The notes under the pieces were generated by a model, which saw only the letters and a program-made list of their open reading frames with translations, searched no databases and had not been told where the DNA came from. The position numbers and the translations under genes were made by a program. Below are positions 5,836 through 5,967 of a DNA stretch of 5,967 nt, one piece after another. The stretch's first letter is position 1, and each line of letters begins with the position of its first letter. Origin of the DNA: Bacteroidaceae bacterium (lineage in GTDB: Bacteria; Bacteroidota; Bacteroidia; Bacteroidales; Bacteroidaceae); assembly GCA_017618515.1 (NCBI GenBank), contig JAFZUB010000100.1, positions 1-5,967 on the forward strand, in the 5' to 3' direction.

Positions 5836-5967
5836 GATTTTCATAACAAAACAGGAAGTACAAGAGTACAAGCATTGGCATACAATGCTTGGGTATGAGA
5901 AACGAACCGTCAATCTGGCGTGGCCCGTATCAGGGCGCGCCTGTTGAGAGAGACCTGAGAGAAAAAA

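Larger units (their letters stand above)
5780..5967 (+). ncRNA. Probable 5' leader of a ribosomal RNA operon (16S beyond the edge)
   Basis: About 190 nt of non-coding, hairpin-rich sequence follow a consensus promoter. In order there are a boxB-like hairpin, a boxA-like motif, an 8-bp tandem repeat (AGTACAAG at 5857-5864 and 5865-5872) and two strong hairpins. The hairpins are 5869-5891, with 9 perfect pairs and a GCATA loop, and 5917-5941, with 9 pairs including one G-U, a bulged G5923 and a GTATCA loop. The purine-rich end with a run of A is where the processing stem and the mature 16S start would be expected. The 16S gene itself is not in the window, so this is inference from layout. A leader of another stable RNA is the main alternative. 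Confidence 0.7.

Noticed and set aside
5636..5913. Four overlapping small open frames of 65-80 codons on both strands
   Set aside because: They run through the promoter, boxA and hairpins, have odd composition (Cys- and Phe-rich or Lys- and Pro-rich), and have no ribosome-binding context.
1..5967. A new defence, mobile or secretion system
   Set aside because: All complete genes belong to known housekeeping or envelope families, and there are no transposases, inverted-repeat boundaries, toxin-antitoxin pairs or nucleases.

Overview
The window reads as a chromosomal housekeeping segment of a Bacteroidota bacterium, most likely Bacteroidales and Prevotella-like. The reasons are the candidate promoters of the Bacteroidetes type (TTTG at -33 and TAnnTTTG at -7), the near absence of Shine-Dalgarno sequences, the HU and MetG sequence types, and the gene order metG, rbfA, FtsX-type permease. 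The genus is inference.

Left part (1-1799). The C-terminal 88 codons of an unrecognised protein enter from the left on the + strand. They converge with a minus-strand gene for an HU-family nucleoid protein, and a strong hairpin with T-tracts on both strands lies between the two as a shared bidirectional terminator. HU has its own promoter in an AT-rich gap. Upstream of it, also on the minus strand, is a polytopic membrane O-acyltransferase of the Acyl_transf_3 class.

Middle (1800-5533). A short divergent promoter region, built around three 7-bp repeat units, separates the acyltransferase from a tight + strand operon. This operon contains metG (methionyl-tRNA synthetase with a C-terminal tRNA-binding domain), rbfA (30S maturation factor) and a LolC/LolE-like FtsX permease, with gaps of only 12 and 9 bp. 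The first two genes serve translation and ribosome assembly. The permease probably serves lipoprotein release to the outer membrane.

Right end (5534-5967). There are 434 bp without a credible protein gene. The stretch holds a second 7-bp tandem repeat, T-tracts, a consensus promoter with exact 20-bp spacing, a boxB-like hairpin, a boxA-like motif and two further strong hairpins. This is the expected layout of a ribosomal RNA operon promoter and leader, so a 16S rRNA gene is predicted just beyond the right edge. No defence system, mobile element or CRISPR array is visible. The points most worth a second look are regulatory: the overlapping divergent promoters on a 7-bp repeat, the nearly leaderless acyltransferase mRNA, and the rRNA-type leader.
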